Assembly (NCBI GenBank): GCA_004431415.1
Contig: QPMI01000420.1
Coordinates: 275,099 to 339,098 of the forward strand
Direction: 5' to 3'
Origin: Cyanophora paradoxa
Taxonomy: Eukaryota; Glaucocystophyceae; Cyanophorales; Cyanophoraceae
Length of the DNA stretch: 64,000 bases
This document shows, in pieces, positions 42,786 through 52,127 of this stretch. Position 1 is the stretch's first letter; each line of letters opens with the position of its first letter. The notes under the pieces are model-generated. The model did no database searches. It was not told the origin of the DNA and saw only the letters and a list, made by a program, of their open reading frames with translations. The position numbers were made by a program, and so were the translations under genes.

Positions 42786-45700
42786 ATGTCTCGGCTCGCG
42801 CTCCCTCCGGAGATCCCGGCTAAGCTGGCGAAGAACACGCTGTACGACGTTCTCTGCGTCGGCGACAGCTTCGGCGTCGATTGGACGGTGTTCGAGGCCG
42901 GTATCAGCGACCAGGCGAAGGAGGCGCAGGCGCGTGCGCTGGAGGATGGCATGCAGTTCAGCCCGAACAGCAAGGATGTGCTGCGCAAGACCGAGCTGGC
43001 CGAGCGCAAGCGCAAGCTGGCCGCGGCGCGGACCTTGAACCTCGAGGGCGCCCCCGGCCCGTCGGTGCAGTTCTCCATCGACTCCGTCCTGTCGCGGCTG
43101 CGGCTCGCGGAGGTGCTCGCTGCCTCTTTCTCCCTCGCGCGCCCGGCTCGCAGCGGCTGAGGCGCCGCCGCGCTCGCAGGACGCGGACGTGCGGGCGATG
43201 CACGCGGCGCTGAACATGACGGAGGAGAACTTCGACACACCGAGCAAGCCGAAGCCCGGGCGCGATTCCGACGCCCGCCGGCTGTTCGCGGCGCAGCGCC
43301 TGCGGCTGCTCATGGGCGCCGTGCCCCGGCACATCGCCAAGGGCGAGTGGCGCACGATTGGCCTGCTGGCGGGCCCGGAGGAGTTCTACTTCAACCGCAT
43401 GGCGGAGGCGGCCCCGCACCTGCTCTGGCTGCTGGTGCTCAGCTCGGACCCGGCCTACACGCCCGAGGTGCGCCCCCGGCCGCCCGTGCAGCCGCGGCCG
43501 CCCCTCCCCGCCGACCCCCGCCGGCCCGCAGAGGCTGGCGAAGGGCATCATGGGCGTCGAGGCGCGCTGCATCATGCGGAACAGCCGCGCGTTCATCACG
43601 CGCCACGAGAGCTCGGCGGTCTGGGGCGAGCGGCCGGACACCGGCGTCCTCACCGACGCCTACGCCATCCGCATCGTGCTGGAGGCGGCCTGCCGGACGT
43701 GCCGGGACCGCCACGGGCGCCAGGGCATCTGCGCCTTCGACCTGGTTCCTGAGTTCGAGGTGCCCGGCGTCACCATCGGCGACCGCGTGCAGGTGCGCCG
43801 TTTCTATTTGGATGCTATTTAGATGCTATTTAGACTATTTAGATGCCATTTAAACCCCCTCGCAGGTCATCCGCCGGTGCTCGATGCCGGACTCGCACGG
43901 GCGGCCCATGATCCACGGCGCCGTGAAGTACGTGGTGCCGCGGCGCACCCTCGCCCTCACCTTCTTCGTCCCCGTCTTCGACAAGGCGGCCGCCGCCGCC
44001 GCCGCCGCCGCCTCCCGCCCCCGCCCCATGCTCGCGGCCGCGGAGTCCTCGGATTCCGACTCGGATTCCGAGGCGGAGCGCGAGGCCGAGGCCGCCGCCG
44101 CGGCCCGGGCGCTGGACTTCACGGAGGAGGAGCTGGAGCGGGCGCGGAGCCTGCCGCGCGCCGGCCAGGCGATGGCCGCGGCCTTCCAGGCGGCGATCGG
44201 CGAGGCGACGGCCTCCGCCTCGGGCGCCCGGGCCGGCGGCAGCATGATCACGGCGGAGGGCCTCGCGCGCGCCATGCGCGTGGCCCAGGCCCAGGCCCAG
44301 GCGAAGGGCAAGGGCAAGGGCAAGGCCGCCTACATCGACCTGCGGTTCGAGGAGGAGGAGGCGGGTGCCCCGGCGGCGCGGCGCGATCTCGGCGAGGAGA
44401 TGGAGGCGGCGGCCCCCAAGGCGGCCGGTGCGCCCTCCCCGCCCCTAATTTCTGAGCCTAGGGCGTTCCAGAGGCGCAAAGGAATGACCCTGCCCACAGA
44501 GGAGGAGCTGGAGGCCGAGCGCGAGATGGAGATGGAGGCCGCGCTGGCGGCGGCGGCGGACGCGAAGGCCTCGCGCGAGCTGGAGGTGGCGGAGGAGTAC
44601 GCGATGGAGCTGGAGCGCGAGCGCGAGCGCGAGGGCGAGCCCGATGCGGAGCTGGCGGCGACGGTGGAGGCGGGGCGGGGGACACCTTCGAGCCCGAGCC
44701 CCCGTCGACGAGTTCTACCCCTCCCGCCCTCCCCTCCCTCGACGGCGCCCCGCCGCCGCCCATCGAGGAGTTCTCGGACGACGAGCCCGGCGACGCCGGC
44801 CCCAGGCCGCCCCTCGTCTCCCCCCGCCGCCCGCCCGCCCCGTGCCCCCGCCAGCCCCGCCGCCTCCGACGTCTCCTGGCGCCCGAGCGGCAACCCCTCG
44901 GCCTTCAGTCCCTTCCGCCCCTCGCAGCCCTCGCAGCGCCCGCCGCCCTCCGTCCAGGGTACCCCCTCGCCCGCCCCATCCCCTCGCCGCCGCGGGGCAC
45001 GCCCGTCGCCACGCCCGCCTCCTCCCTCGGCCACATGCCCCTCCGCCCCCTCCGGCCCCCGCGCCGGCCGCCTCTCCCGCCGGGCCCAGCAGCGGCGCGA
45101 GCGCGAGCGGCAGCTGCTGCGCGATCAGCGGGCGGAGGCGGAGGCGGACCACGACGACGGCCAGGCGTCGGAGAGCGACGGCGAGCCGCCGCGCGCCACC
45201 AGGCTGGAGCTGGCGCGGGCGGAGCTGGCGGTGCAGCCGCGCGAGGCGCCCGAGATCGACATGTCCAAGTACGACGACGTGACAACGTACAGCAAGGACA
45301 ACAAGTCCAAGAAGGAGGCGGCCATTCAGGATGCGCTCCGCCTCTTCGTCAAGAACAACGTGCGCCCCGCCCCCCTTAGCTGCGCGCCCCCCCCCCTTAG
45401 AGGCCGGAGGCGGCCGTGGCCCAGCTGCTTAAGGCGCTGGGCCCGAGCCGCCTTCGGCCGGTGCGCCCCCCTCCCCGCGTTCGAACCCCGCTAACCCCCT
45501 TTTGCCGGCGCAGCGGATCGTGCGCCAGAGACCCTACGGCCCGAACTCCCCGCCCACCTTCTACGTCGAGCTCCCGAACCTCTTCGTGTACGACAAGGTC
45601 AGCGCGAACAGGCACGCCGGGCGCGGGACGATGAAGGAGGTCATCCAGCTGCTGGCGATGACCTTCCACAAGACCTACGAGTCCAACCCCGGCTCCTTCG

Positions 45701-47951
45701 AGTTCACCTTCTCGAAGGAGGTGCTCTCGGGGCGGACGCGCACGTTCGTGGAGGAGTCCCTCCAGCTCGAGGACGTCTGCCCCGAGATGCCCGTCATCCC
45801 CGGCTTCGCCTTCGCCTGCGACACGCGTGCGCCGCCCGTACCCCTGCGCCCCGCCCCGTACCCCGCCGACGCCCCTTGCGCAGATTTCGTGGTGCGGGCG
45901 CCGCAGGACAGCACGGGCAGCGCCTGCGTCCTCGTCATGACGCACGAGGAGGCACGGGAGCGGTACGCGGGCTACATGAACACCTGCTACATCCAGGGGC
46001 GCCTGCCCGCGGGCATCGAGGAGGCGACCGAGACCTGCGACTGGCCCACCGTGTACGGCATGCTGCACCCCTTCATGCCCAACGTCGTCAAGCACCTGGC
46101 GGACAACGGCTACGTGACGGCCGACGAGTTCGGCTACGCGGCGGCCGTCCTCTACGCCTTCAACCTCGTCGGGCCGTGGAACTTCTGCGACAAGCCCGTC
46201 TTCGACCGGGAGCCGCGCGCGGAGATCGAGCCGCCGTCCGAGGGCGCCATGCTGCAGTACTGCGGCATCATCAAGGGCCAGTCGGGCACAGGCAAGTCGA
46301 TGGTGACGCAGATCATGACGGAGTGCCTGCCGCCGGGCCGCGTCTGCGTCTACCGCCCCTCCAAGGGCTCGGCCTTCTCGGAGCACGGCGGCGAGGAGGC
46401 GATCTGCATGGTGATGGCGGAGGGCCTCGACCCTAAGGCCTGCTCGGAGGAGGAGCTCAAGATGCGCTCCGGCGACGCCTACTCCCGCAACTTCAAGAAC
46501 GTCCGCGGCGACGATGTGCGCACCAAGGCGACGCGCAAGGTGCTTGTCATCGTCTGCAACAGCTTCCCGCAGGTGCGCCCGTTCCCCTTCCCCTTCCCCG
46601 GCGCCCTTTCTCACTTGCCCCGGCGCAGCTCGAGAACCGCATGCTCGAGTTCTTCGCCCGCGTCGTCCTGATCCCCCTCGACCACAAGCCGGCCAAGAAG
46701 CGCACCTACCTCCACTCCGACATCCGCGAGAACGAGCTGCCGGCGCTCATGGTCGCGGCCTTCACCTTCGCGTGGAAGATCATCCACGCGCTCTCCGACG
46801 GCAAGGCCTCCTGCATCCAGGCCTTCGAGCCGGCGTGGCTGCGGGCGCAGCGCCTCGGCTTCTGGCAGGAGACGGCCTCCTGTCCCCTCACCCGCTTCAT
46901 CATCGCCCACTGCGCCGTCGACCCCACCACCTACGTCGCCGCCCCGAACACGGAGGGCTACATGACGAGCGTCGCGGGCATCGTCGAGTACATCGCGCGC
47001 ACGGAGGGCCCCGACACCTCCGCCGCCGTCGGCGCCGACATCGAGAACGGCCGGCTGGACGAGACCCTCGCCGGCTTCGGCTCCTGGTGCCGCCCCTACT
47101 CCTACAAGCTCGGCGGCGTCTGGCAGACCTACATCCGCGGCATCGTCCCCAAGGCCCCGCTCTCCCTCGGCGAGAGCCAGCCGGCGCTGGAGGCGATCGC
47201 GATCCCCGTCGCCCAGTTCAAGGACCCGGCGCCCGACGTCGGGCCCTTCCTCGTCAAGCCCCACACCAAGGGCAAGGGCAAGCGCACCCGCAACTCGGCG
47301 CCGGCCTTCCTCCCGCCCCAGCCCCCGCCACGGCCCCCAGCAGCGCCCCGGCCAGCAGCGCATCGACGAGATGCTGCCGCGCCAGGTCCGGCCCCGCGTA
47401 CCCCCCGCCTTCCCTCCCGTACCCCCCCTCCCCCCGCCCCCCTCCTGATCCAAGGGCAGGGTACCCCGACGAACGGCGGCGCGGGCCCGAGCGGCTACGG
47501 GAGCTCGGCCTCCTCCGCGAGCGCCGACGGCCCCAGCCCCCTCCCCGGCCCCGGCGCCGTCCTCACCGCGATCCAGGGCTTCGGGGCCCAGCAGGAGGCC
47601 GAGCGGCGGGCGCTGGCGGCGCGCCAGGCGCGCGAGGCGGAGGAGCGGCGCCAGGCCCTCTGGGCCCAGCGCCTGCAGGAGGCCACCGCCTTCCGCGCCG
47701 AGCTGGAGGCGGGCTTCCGCGCGGAGCGGATGAGCGCGGCGGAGGCCGTGGAGAGCTGGCGGGCGTTCGAGGACGGGACCGTGGAGCTGGCGAAGGGCCT
47801 CGGCTACAGCTACCGGCGGGCGCCGGTGCCCACCTCGTACGCAAGGCGGGCGGCGCGCGAGGCCTCGCGGGCAAAGATCGACGCGGCGGAGGAGCAGGCG
47901 GCGCGCGAGGAGGCCGAGGACAACGCGCGCTTCCGGCACCTGCACCACTGA
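42786..47951 (+). CDS. Superfamily 3 (D5-like) helicase, interrupted by at least seven short introns
   Basis: Long viral replication gene. Exon 1 (42,786-43,112) starts MSRLALPPEIPAKLAK. Later exons are about 43,180-43,467, 43,532-43,792, 43,866-45,359, 45,401-45,460, 45,514-45,826, 45,884-46,572 and 46,629 onward. Introns are 41-73 nt; six of them begin GTGCGC and all end in AG. Most joins keep frame. The helicase core has Walker A GQSGTGKS (about 46,273-46,296), a motif-C-like VLVIVCNSFPQ whose Asn is typical of SF3, and ENRMLEFFARVVLIPL with a likely arginine finger. The large middle exon is acidic and Lys/Ala-rich with a Pro-rich stretch near 44,690-45,030 that seems frameshifted. The C-terminal part is a Gln/Arg/Glu-rich coiled coil. 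SF3 helicases unwind viral origins. I see no convincing primase or HUH nuclease motif. Confidence 0.8.
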
Positions 47952-47999
47952 GGCCCGAGGCGGTATTTTTTCTCAACCCTCCCTCAATTCGGTCCCGCG

Positions 48000-48187
48000 A
48001 TGGCCTTCGAAGCTTATCCTGCCCACTACTCGCTAGGAGCCCTCGCCGCGACCCTCACCTGGCTCCTCGGCGGCACCCCACGGCCTCGGCGGTCATCGGC
48101 GTGGGCTTTGGCTACGCCGCCAAGAGCCTCTACGCCCCCGGCTGCGCCTCGCAGGCGGCGGCCGGCATGCGCCCCGCCGGGCGCTAA
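48000..48187 (+). CDS. Small viral membrane protein (frameshifted)
   Basis: ATG at 48,000 gives MAFEAYPAHYSLGALAATLT with a hydrophobic stretch. After a run-length shift near 48,075 the frame continues TASAVIGVGFGYAAKSLYAP and ends MRPAGR. About 62 residues, probably one or two membrane spans. It is preceded by TATTTTTTCTCAACC, a clear match to the element's promoter motif, 22 nt before the ATG. First gene of the morphogenesis block. Confidence 0.55.
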
Positions 48188-48282
48188 CTTTTCAAAGTTC
48201 ATTCTCCCCTCCCCCTTTTCCGAGTTCCGAGTCCGTTGGCGTTCCCTTTTAAATTTTCTTCATTCTCGTTACACGTTCGAAG

Positions 48283-48761
48283 ATGTCGAGCGCGGTAGAG
48301 AAGCTGCTGTGCACCGTGTTCAAATCGGATTCGCGATGCAGCAAGATCGGCGAGGCGGCGAGGGCTAAGGGTGGGGCGGCGGCGGAGGGGCCCAGGGTGA
48401 GGGCGGCGGATCCCGCGCCGCCGTCGCTGAAAACGATCAAGGGGGCGGGCAAGGGCAGGAGCGTGGGGCGCTGCCCCTCGTGGCGATCGCGCCGGGGCAG
48501 AGGGAGGCGGCGCACGCGGCGACGGCGGCGCTGGCCGCGCGGCGCCAGGCGGAGGCCTACCCGTGCCTGGGCCGGGGGCTGCACCCGCCGGCCGGCCGCC
48601 CCTACGCCGTGAGCGCCTACTTCGACGAGGCCAACCGGCTGAGCTGCCAGGAGCTGTGCGACAACCGCATGCGGCGCGCCGTGGACGGGCACCTGCCGCT
48701 GCTGGTGGCGCTGGGCGGCTCGCTCCTGATGGTCTGGTACCTGCGCGGCCTGGTCATTTAG
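48283..48761 (+). CDS. Viral membrane-anchored protein (one frameshift)
   Basis: MSSAVEKLLCTVFKSDSRCS begins the protein. The frame shifts near 48,470 in a GC-rich run and continues REAAHAATAALAARRQAEAY, then FDEANRLSCQELCDNRMRRA and a C-terminal membrane span HLPLLVALGGSLLMVWYLRG. About 158 residues. The promoter-like AAATTTTCTTCATTC lies 20-30 nt upstream. No family recognised. Confidence 0.55.
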
Positions 48762-48798
48762 ATAGTTTTTCGAAACCCCGGTTGGAAGCTAGCCAAGG

Positions 48799-49125
48799 AT
48801 GAGCTGGCTCGATGCGCTGCTCACGAAGACCTTCGGCCCCAAGGGCCAGCCGCGCCTGCAGTTCGGCGAGATCAACGCGGCGATTGGCGCCACGGTGGAG
48901 ACGAAGAACCGAGAGAACGTCCTGCGCGGCGACGGAGGCGCGTGGGCCGACATTGCGGCGGGCGCCCTGGGCTCCGCGCTCACCGCACCGGGCAAGGCGG
49001 GCCGCGCGCTGACGGACGGGGCCGAGCGCTTCTGGCACTGGCTCAAGGTGGCCGTTGTCATCGCCGCAGCGGTTGTGGCGGGTCTCCTGGTGCTCGAGGC
49101 TCGCGCGCTATTTTCTAAACGCTAG
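48799..49125 (+). CDS. Viral small membrane protein
   Basis: 108 residues, MSWLDALLTKTFGPKGQPRL, with a Gly/Ala-rich ADIAAGALGSALTAPGKAG stretch and a C-terminal membrane span LKVAVVIAAAVVAGLLVLEA followed by basic residues. Upstream AGTTTTTCGAAACC resembles the promoter motif. A virion membrane or minor structural protein is plausible but unproven. Confidence 0.6.
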   Translation: MSWLDALLTKTFGPKGQPRLQFGEINAAIGATVETKNRENVLRGDGGAWADIAAGALGSALTAPGKAGRALTDGAERFWHWLKVAVVIAAAVVAGLLVLEARALFSKR

Positions 49126-49141
49126 GTAAACCGAGCGAACC

Positions 49142-49516
49142 ATGCGCGGCGGCTCTTCCCCCCGTGTTTCCTTCGCTGAGAACCCGGTGGCGAACGCAGT
49201 CGCCCCTACCCCCCTGGAGCCCGGAGTGAAGCTGGAGCGTGCGAACGCAGTCTCCGTCAAGAAGGCCAAGCGCACGCTGGCGCTGGAAGTCCCGGTCGCG
49301 GAGGATACGGAGAAGGTTGCATTCAACAAGCGCAAGACGTACAAGGCGATACGCGAGGGACAGCTGCTGCCCACGGACTCGGTTCCCGGGCTGCCGGGCA
49401 CCACGGCCGGCGAGCTCCTAGTGCGCAACCTGCGCCTGCAGTACGTCTCCCGCCTCCGCCGCTCCAAGGCCAAGAAGGCGCGCCTGGACTCGGGCGATAG
49501 CAGCTCTAGCTCGTAG
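49142..49516 (+). CDS. Viral basic protein with Ser tail
   Basis: 124 residues, rich in Lys and Arg, ending in a run of Ser. Contains VAFNKRKTYKAIREGQLLPT and LLVRNLRLQYVSRLRRSKAK. Upstream CTATTTTCTAAACG is a strong promoter-motif match, overlapping the end of the preceding gene. High charge suggests a nucleic-acid-binding or virion core protein (inference). Confidence 0.6.
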   Translation: MRGGSSPRVSFAENPVANAVAPTPLEPGVKLERANAVSVKKAKRTLALEVPVAEDTEKVAFNKRKTYKAIREGQLLPTDSVPGLPGTTAGELLVRNLRLQYVSRLRRSKAKKARLDSGDSSSSS

Positions 49517-49543
49517 GGCTCTGTACTGTTGTATTCAATGCCT

Positions 49544-49828
49544 TTACCAGTTCCTGTTCCTATCCCAGAGCACGACTCGGGTGAAGGGCACGGTCATAGC
49601 GAACATGAACTCGGCGAACTTGGCAAAGTTCATCAGGGTTCCCAGGCGGGGATCCTCCCAGTAGATCGCCTCGCGCAGCGCCTCGTAGACGCGCATGAGG
49701 GAGCGCTCGTTCTCCGTCGCGAAGGCGTCGCCGGGCTCGTCGGGGTCGGGATCCGTGAGCTCGGAGTACTCGTCCGAGCTGCCCGCGCTCTCGGCACCTG
49801 CGGCGGGGTCGGGCGAGGGGTCGGGCAT
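49544..49828 (-). CDS. Viral hypothetical protein with acidic N-terminus
   Basis: 94 residues with an acidic N-terminal half (SDEYSELTDPDPDEPGDAF), then SLMRVYEALREAIYWED and a hydrophobic FAKFAEFMFAMTVPFTRVVL. The motif GATTTTCTGG lies about 35 nt upstream of the ATG. Converges with the basic protein gene at 49,142-49,516. No family recognised. Confidence 0.55.
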   Translation of the reverse strand: MPDPSPDPAAGAESAGSSDEYSELTDPDPDEPGDAFATENERSLMRVYEALREAIYWEDPRLGTLMNFAKFAEFMFAMTVPFTRVVLWDRNRNW

Positions 49829-49876
49829 TCTTTGCTGGTAGAAGGGCTAGAAGAGGGACCAGAAAATCACTAGCAA

Positions 49877-50217
49877 TCACGGGCGCCGGAACTCCATCGA
49901 GTCGCCGCGCCAGTACTTGTTGCCGGAGGCGAGCAGCTTCATCGGCTCGCCCGTCGAATCGTGCTTCCAGGCCTCGCCGTCCCAGAGGGCCGTGCCGCCG
50001 TCCTCTAGCTTGAGGCGGTGGCCCGGCTCGAGACGGTTGCCGTCGAGCATGCGGCCGGCCATGAGCGCCAGGTCCCACTCGGTGAGGTTGCGCTGCTCTG
50101 CGGGGTGAGGCCGCGCTCGACGCGCTCGGGCTGGCGCGCCTCGCGCTCCATGCGGCTGAGGCCCACCAGGAAGAAGATGGGCAGGGCAAAGGCCATGAGA
50201 TCTAGCAGGGCCTCCAT
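49877..50217 (-). CDS. Viral membrane protein (frameshifted)
   Basis: The start is probably the ATG at 50,217, giving MEALLDLMAFALPIFFLVGL, an N-terminal membrane anchor. A shift near 50,100 (GCGGGGTG) leads into RNLTEWDLALMAGRMLDGN and ALWDGEAWKHDSTGEPMKLL, ending SMEFRRP. About 112 residues. CTTTTCTAAG lies 10-20 nt upstream of this ATG, which supports the choice over the ATG at 50,224. Confidence 0.55.
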
Positions 50218-50227
50218 TGGGCAAGAC

Positions 50228-50515
50228 TTAGAAAAGGTTCCGGACCAGGCCCGAGAGCTGCGGGCCCAGGCGCCGGGCGGCGTAGTAGAGCGCGGCCGCC
50301 GCCGCCGCAAGGATCAGCAGGCGCGGCGGGCCGCGCGCCGGCTCCTCCAGCGTCAGGTCCACGGTCTCCGGCCCGCGCGCCGGAGCCGCCAGGATCTCGG
50401 GCTCGGAGCAGAGGGACTTGGGCCCACGGCGGCGGCGCTGCTTGGGCGCCGAGGCGGCGGCGGTGAGAAGGTCCTCAGGCTCCTGCTTGATACCTGCGCA
50501 GTCAGTAAAGTCCAT
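50228..50515 (-). CDS. Viral single-pass membrane protein
   Basis: 95 residues from MDFTDCAGIKQEPEDLLTAA, with a basic KQRRRRGPK patch and a C-terminal span LLILAAAAAALYYAARR. The upstream region carries one copy of the four-copy CATGACGGAA module (50,600-50,685), reading toward this gene, and a TTTTCC-type variant of the common motif. Confidence 0.55.
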   Translation of the reverse strand: MDFTDCAGIKQEPEDLLTAAASAPKQRRRRGPKSLCSEPEILAAPARGPETVDLTLEEPARGPPRLLILAAAAAALYYAARRLGPQLSGLVRNLF

Positions 50516-50547
50516 GCTTGCTGGGTACCTTGGAAAATTGTGGGAGG

Positions 50548-50690
50548 CGTCCGGAGATTGCGAACGTAGGAGGGGGGAGAAATGACGCGGACGCAAAAGA
50601 TTCCGTCATGGGTTTTCCGTCATGGGCTGGAACTTGGACTCGGGACTCGGCCGGGAATTCTCCTGGTAAGTTCGAGACTTGAACTCGGCG
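50548..50690. repeat. Regulatory-type repeat module, copy 1
   Basis: Contains ATGACGCGGACGC, then TTCCGTCATGG twice in tandem, then GGCTGGAACTTGGACTCGGG and GGGAATTCTCC. On the minus strand this reads as two CCATGACGGAA direct repeats pointing toward the gene at 50,228-50,515. Pairs as an inverted repeat with copy 4 (about 52,003-52,110), including the shared GATTCCGTC flank. Confidence 0.8.
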
Positions 50691-50771
50691 GGGTACCCCT
50701 ATGTCCAAATGCCCTAGTGTCCCAGAGTCCTAGTGTCCTAGTGTCCTAGTAGTACTAAGTAGTACTAAGTA

Positions 50772-51285
50772 GGTGGTATCGATATCTAGCTAGCTAGCGC
50801 TAGCGCTTGCTTAATTAATTACCTGAAAGGTTGCGGAGGTTGCGGACGCGTCACAATTCCGTCATGGGTTTTCCGTCATGGGCTGGAACTTGGACTCGGG
50901 ACTCGGCCGGGAATTCTCCTGGTAAGTTCGAGACTTGAACAAGAACGACGTACCCCTCCTATGACCGTTCTATACTACATTAAAGTATTCATTGATTGTG
51001 AATAACGATAATGTCATAGCAACTTCAGTATGATGTCATAGCAACTTGAAATTACCTTCAAGTCGAATAGAGGGGTACAGAGTCGGTACGTTAGACTTGA
51101 CAAAAACACGTGTATTTTTTTACGCCGAGTTTTGCGGCCGAGTCCCGAGTCCAAGTTCCAGCCCATGACGGAAAACCCATGACGGAATTGTGACGCGTCC
51201 GCAACCTCCGCAACCTTTCAGGTAAATGTCAGGTAACTTCAGGTTAATTAATTAAGCAAGCGCTAGCAAGCACTAGCTAGATATC
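50772..51285. repeat. Long inverted repeat (modules 2 and 3) with an AT-rich centre
   Basis: The left arm (about 50,772-50,909) and right arm (about 51,137-51,285) are near-perfect reverse complements. Shared elements in order from the outside are GATATCTAGCTAG, GCGCTAGCGCTTGCTTAATT, CCTGAAAGGTTGCGGAGGTT, GCGGACGCGTCACAATTCCG and the double CCATGACGGAA. The 230-bp centre is AT-rich and carries ATGTCATAGCAACTT twice (near 51,010 and 51,034). No gene fits between. Candidate replication origin, cruciform regulatory element or MITE. Confidence 0.8.
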
Positions 51286-51712
51286 ACAGCTCTACCTTGC
51301 CCAAGTTGATGGTATCTAGCAAGGCCTGCTCCTCCAAGTCTGCACCACCACCGCCTCCCAGCGCTAGCGCTAGCTCGATACCGCCTCCGGCCTTGATCTC
51401 CCTTGGCTCCAGCCACCTGAGAGGCTCAGGCCACCTCCTCCTGGTGAAGCCGGTATCGTTGCTCTTGTCCAGCTTGAGGTAGCGGTAGGGCGCCGGCGCC
51501 GGCCAGTCCGGCCTGTGGCCGCTTGCCTCCTTGGCTATGTCCTTGGGCCTACGCGGTCGCAGGTCCGCCTTGGCCTTCGCCCTCTGCAGGGGGCCCAGCG
51601 CCTTGAACTTCGGTGCCTTGGTCGCCGGCAGGGCCTTGGGCTGGGGCTTCTGGGGCTTCTGCATCTTCACCGCCTTGGGCTTCGGCATCCTTGGCTGCTT
51701 CGATTTCGGCAT
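51284..51712 (-). CDS. Viral basic Pro/Lys-rich protein
   Basis: 142 residues starting MPKSKQPRMPKPKAVKMQKP, strongly basic in the first half, then RPDWPAPAPYRYLKLDKSND and an Ala/Gly-rich end. A match to the promoter motif, GCTTTTCTCATTT, lies 20-30 nt upstream, inside the preceding reading frame (51,549-51,950). Either the genes overlap or one frameshifted protein spans both. The Lys/Pro-rich start resembles DNA-condensing virion proteins (inference). Confidence 0.5.
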   Translation of the reverse strand: MPKSKQPRMPKPKAVKMQKPQKPQPKALPATKAPKFKALGPLQRAKAKADLRPRRPKDIAKEASGHRPDWPAPAPYRYLKLDKSNDTGFTRRRWPEPLRWLEPREIKAGGGIELALALGGGGGADLEEQALLDTINLGKVEL

Positions 51713-51950
51713 ACTTCTTGCTCATAAATGAGAAAAGCGCCTCAAAGTCTGCCTTTATCTCCTCCTTGGACCAGGATGTCATCTGATCCGGGTCACCTGA
51801 GAACGGCGCATCGAACGCCACGTGGAGCGATTTGCAGGCCTGGGCAATCATTGGCTCGGGCCATGCCAGCTCGATCAGCTGAAGGTAGATGTTGAGGGCC
51901 TTGTCGAGCTTGGCGCCCTGGGAGACCAGCTGGGAGATGGCGGGCTCCAT
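51549..51950 (-). CDS. Viral hypothetical protein, overlaps the basic protein gene
   Basis: Start at 51,950 (MEPAISQLVSQGAKLDKALN), preceded by TTTTCTGATG. The helical region EELKADF-like IKADFEALFSFMSKKYAEIE ends near 51,700. Beyond that, this frame becomes low-complexity Ala/Glu/Gly while the other frame is Lys-rich, so the true end may be earlier or a frameshift may join the two. No family recognised. Confidence 0.5.
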   Translation of the reverse strand: MEPAISQLVSQGAKLDKALNIYLQLIELAWPEPMIAQACKSLHVAFDAPFSGDPDQMTSWSKEEIKADFEALFSFMSKKYAEIEAAKDAEAQGGEDAEAPEAPAQGPAGDQGTEVQGAGPPAEGEGQGGPATA

Positions 51951-52002
51951 GGTGGGTAGACTAGCATCAGAAAATGGCGCCAAGTTCGAATCTATTTTTT
52001 TA

Positions 52003-52110
52003 CCGGGAGAGTTTGGGCCCGAGTCCCAGGTCCAAGTTCCAGCCCATGACGGAAAAACCCATGACGGAATCTTTCGCGTCCGCGTCACTTCTCCCCCCCC
52101 CCTCCTCAGG
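52003..52110. repeat. Regulatory-type repeat module, copy 4
   Basis: GAGTCCCAGGTCCAAGTTCC, then CCCATGACGGAA twice, then CTTTCGCGTCCGCGTCACTT. It points toward the gene at 52,212. Together with copy 1 it forms an outer inverted pair around the long inverted repeat. Confidence 0.8.
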
Positions 52111-52127
52111 TGAGCGCTCACCTGAAC

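Noticed and set aside
44428-44461. Possible 34-nt intron (GTGCGCC...CCTAG) in the helicase gene
   Set aside because: Its removal would break the frame, while reading through keeps a long sensible frame; it is also shorter than all other introns here.
47925-47951. His-Leu-His-His at the helicase C-terminus as an HUH nuclease motif
   Set aside because: It is the last four residues of the protein, without the surrounding strand or a catalytic Tyr helix, so it is most likely chance.
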